Positions 61,563 to 64,000 of a stretch of DNA of 64,000 nucleotides are shown one piece after another; position 1 is the stretch's first letter, and every line of letters starts with the position of its first letter. This stretch comes from Phycisphaerales bacterium (lineage in GTDB: Bacteria; Planctomycetota; Phycisphaerae; Phycisphaerales; UBA1924). Both the position numbers and the translations under genes were made by a program. Location: positions 53,013 through 117,012 of the forward strand of contig JASBRY010000005.1 in assembly GCA_030149165.1 (NCBI GenBank), read 5' to 3'. The notes beneath the pieces are model-generated. The model was given only the letters and a program-made list of their open reading frames with translations. It searched no databases and was not told where the DNA came from.

Positions 61563-62276
61563 TCAGCTCGAGCCGGCGCGCATTCTCTCGAGCCCTGCAG
61601 GGAATGGGTAGCTCGGGAAGACGCCCACATCGGCGCGTTCCCACATCTGCGGCGCGGGGTAGATGTCTCCACGGAATCCGGCGGCGTACATCGTGCGGAG
61701 GACGGTCTCGAAGCTTGGTTCGGTTTGGGAGTCGTGATCGATGACGAGTCGGTTTGATTTGGCGCCGAGGAATGAGACGGTACACGAGGGAGCGCGATCG
61801 GGACGGCCTTGGAGCATTTTGTTGACTGTTGCAAACCCTCTGGAGAGGTCGGTGAGGGTGAAGTAGTCTTGGTCTTTCGGACGCAGGAGCGCGAGGACGA
61901 GCACTGAGTCGAGGTCGAACTTCAGGATGTAGGGTTCACGGTCTTTGGCGGCGTGGATGCTCACGGCGTCGTGGAACATTTTCGCGTAGCTGGTGACGGA
62001 GTTGTTGGACCATTGGGAAGCGGTGACGAGGTTGACGAGTTGTGCGATGACTCCTCGCTCGTTGTCGTCGGAGTTGACGCCGCAGATAACGGTTCGGTAG
62101 CGACCTTGGAGGACATCGGAGAGCATGTCTTGTCCCCACATGGTGCGGATTCGACCACGCGTGGTTGCATCGGCTTGTTCCGCTGGGAGCAGAGAGATTC
62201 GATCGGGGTAGGATGTTGGTGAAAGGAGAGCGGCGGCGTCGCCATCGTAGATTTTGATTTTGCTTGATGATGCCAT
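61563..62276 (-). CDS. Hypothetical protein, unknown family
   Basis: The 237-residue soluble protein has no motif I recognise. Patterns such as YPDRISLLPAEQADATTRGRIRTMWGQDML, DREPYILKFDLDSVLVLALL and SFETVLRTMYAAGFRGDIYPAPQMWE suggest an alpha-beta fold. AAGGAG 7 bases before the ATG at 62276 decides the start over longer frames. It lies between the zinc-ribbon membrane gene and a small membrane gene on the same strand. Confidence 0.6.
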   Translation of the reverse strand: MASSSKIKIYDGDAAALLSPTSYPDRISLLPAEQADATTRGRIRTMWGQDMLSDVLQGRYRTVICGVNSDDNERGVIAQLVNLVTASQWSNNSVTSYAKMFHDAVSIHAAKDREPYILKFDLDSVLVLALLRPKDQDYFTLTDLSRGFATVNKMLQGRPDRAPSCTVSFLGAKSNRLVIDHDSQTEPSFETVLRTMYAAGFRGDIYPAPQMWERADVGVFPSYPFPAGLERMRAGSS

Positions 62277-62335
62277 TGATGAACTCCTTGCGTGTTTCTG
62301 TTTATCCATCGGCGCTTTGGGTGGTGTGAGTGGAA

Positions 62336-62671
62336 TCAAGATTCGGGGTATTTGAGATCAAACTCGTGATGTCCGGCGAAGATCGGGAGGACGATCGCGT
62401 GGTGAATGAAGTCGGAGACGAAGAGCATGAGCGCGATGATGATGACCAGCGAACTGATGATGGTGGGTTCTGGGATGAGCGGGACGGCGACGAGCATCGC
62501 GGCGCCGGGGTAGCCGTGGTGGATCCGGAAGCCTTTTGTGAGTTTGGCGATGGGTCGTGTGTGCGTCGGTGAGGTGAGTTTGAATCCGAAGCGCAGGACG
62601 ACTGTGAGCAACTCGAAGATCAGAGCGGCGATGAGTCCTGTGAGGATGGGATGGCGGAGGAACCAGTCCAT
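62336..62671 (-). CDS. Small membrane protein, unknown
   Basis: The 111-residue protein has three hydrophobic segments (about 9-29, 56-72 and 74-98), with IHHGYPGAAM and DFIHHAIVLPIFAGHHEFDL. The paired histidines beside the membrane segments could bind metal or be catalytic, but this is inference. I recognise no named family. It is the first gene after the rRNA operon terminator on the minus strand. Confidence 0.65.
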   Translation of the reverse strand: MDWFLRHPILTGLIAALIFELLTVVLRFGFKLTSPTHTRPIAKLTKGFRIHHGYPGAAMLVAVPLIPEPTIISSLVIIIALMLFVSDFIHHAIVLPIFAGHHEFDLKYPES

Positions 62672-62742
62672 GTATAAGTATTGGTCGGGAGATGGGAGAT
62701 ATTGCGGAGAAGTTGGTGCGATCTGTAGAAGTGTGCGGGTTG

Positions 62743-62784
62743 TAAAAAAGGAGCAGCCCTCCGAGCTTTCGCTGGAGGGCTGCT
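62743..62784 (-). terminator. Terminator of the rRNA operon
   Basis: On the minus strand a perfect 11-base stem (AGCAGCCCTCC with its complement) is followed by a T-rich run, directly after 5S rRNA. Confidence 0.88.
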
Positions 62785-62787
62785 AAA

Positions 62788-62893
62788 GTCGGCGATAACC
62801 TACTTTCCCGCTGAACAGTATCATCGGCGAGTTGGGCTTAACTGCTGTGTTCGGGATGGGAACAGGTGTGACACCAACTCTATGGTCACCGAC
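62788..62893 (-). rRNA. rrf: 5S ribosomal RNA
   Basis: About 106 bases on the minus strand match the 5S pattern: the ends pair (GTCGGTGACC... with ...GCCGAC), and the conserved CACCTGTTCCCATCCCGAAC and AAGCCC loops are present. It follows 23S across a spacer of about 170 bases that carries no tRNA. Confidence 0.93.
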
Positions 62894-63064
62894 AAACATC
62901 GGAGATCTGGTTTCCCGGATCAGGATGTTGACGAAGAACGACAACGAGCAGAAACGCGAGTGTGACTCGCGTTTGAGAATATGTAGAGTAGTTCATGTTA
63001 TGAGTATGAACGATATTGTTGACCATCGCGTTGTTGATGAATGTTTGTTCATCGGCGATTGGTC

Positions 63065-64000
<936 letters not shown>

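Overview
The window is one strand of a bacterial chromosome, fairly GC-rich, with short intergenic gaps and many 1-4 base start/stop overlaps. The gene content fits a planctomycete-type bacterium, most likely of the Phycisphaerae: a MoxR/DUF58/von Willebrand A (Bat-like) operon, a short Hc1-type histone, several proteins that join zinc ribbons to membrane segments, secreted proteins with PEP-CTERM-like tails, an acyl-carrier-like membrane protein, and peptidoglycan genes (murG, ftsW, uppP). This assignment comes from family content; the partial 23S rRNA at the right end could settle it.

Left part (1-36 kb, mostly minus strand). It starts with the end of a nitroreductase, an isolated atpG and a PhnP-like metallo-hydrolase. 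A long minus-strand operon (13957 to 2570) follows: a permease-like membrane protein, an NHL-like lipoprotein, a large VWA protein, MoxR, two lipoproteins, DUF58, two low-GC small genes and a BatA-like VWA protein. Then come accB-accC, an acyl-carrier-like membrane protein, a DUF2156-GNAT fusion, a DegT aminotransferase with a DUF3885 gene, manA, a FabZ-like dehydratase, an Hc1-like histone, a phosphotransferase, a pseudo-receiver/GGDEF/HAD/rsmA run, ftsW-murG, rimO, an AtoE-like transporter and rarD.

Switch at 35.7-36.4 kb. The + strand is C-rich to the left and G-rich to the right, whichever strand is coding. Beside the switch, at 36781-36796, is a perfect 16-base palindrome matching the ParB site parS. 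Together these suggest the replication origin or its immediate surroundings. The minus-strand rRNA operon at the right end would then be transcribed against the fork, which is unusual and needs explaining.

Right part (36-64 kb). Small secreted or lipid-anchored proteins are followed by glyA with a pentapeptide-repeat gene, a large secreted fibre-like protein, an exported methyltransferase-fold protein, a metallophosphoesterase, a Ser/Thr kinase, an amidase-like protein missing zinc ligands, trmL, two related thioredoxin-type proteins, an rRNA methyltransferase, uppP-serA, tsaE, an ExbB-ExbD-ExbD set, a Fur-type regulator lacking the usual metal residues, a UPF0104 flippase-like protein, nadE, small membrane proteins, and the 3' end of an rRNA operon (23S, 5S, terminator) on the minus strand.

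One regulatory pattern recurs throughout. At many genes a hexamer of the form TANNNT lies only 5-9 bases before the start codon. That is the geometry of promoters making leaderless mRNAs, and I used it with visible ribosome binding sites to choose starts. No tRNA gene, CRISPR array, insertion sequence or prophage was recognised.
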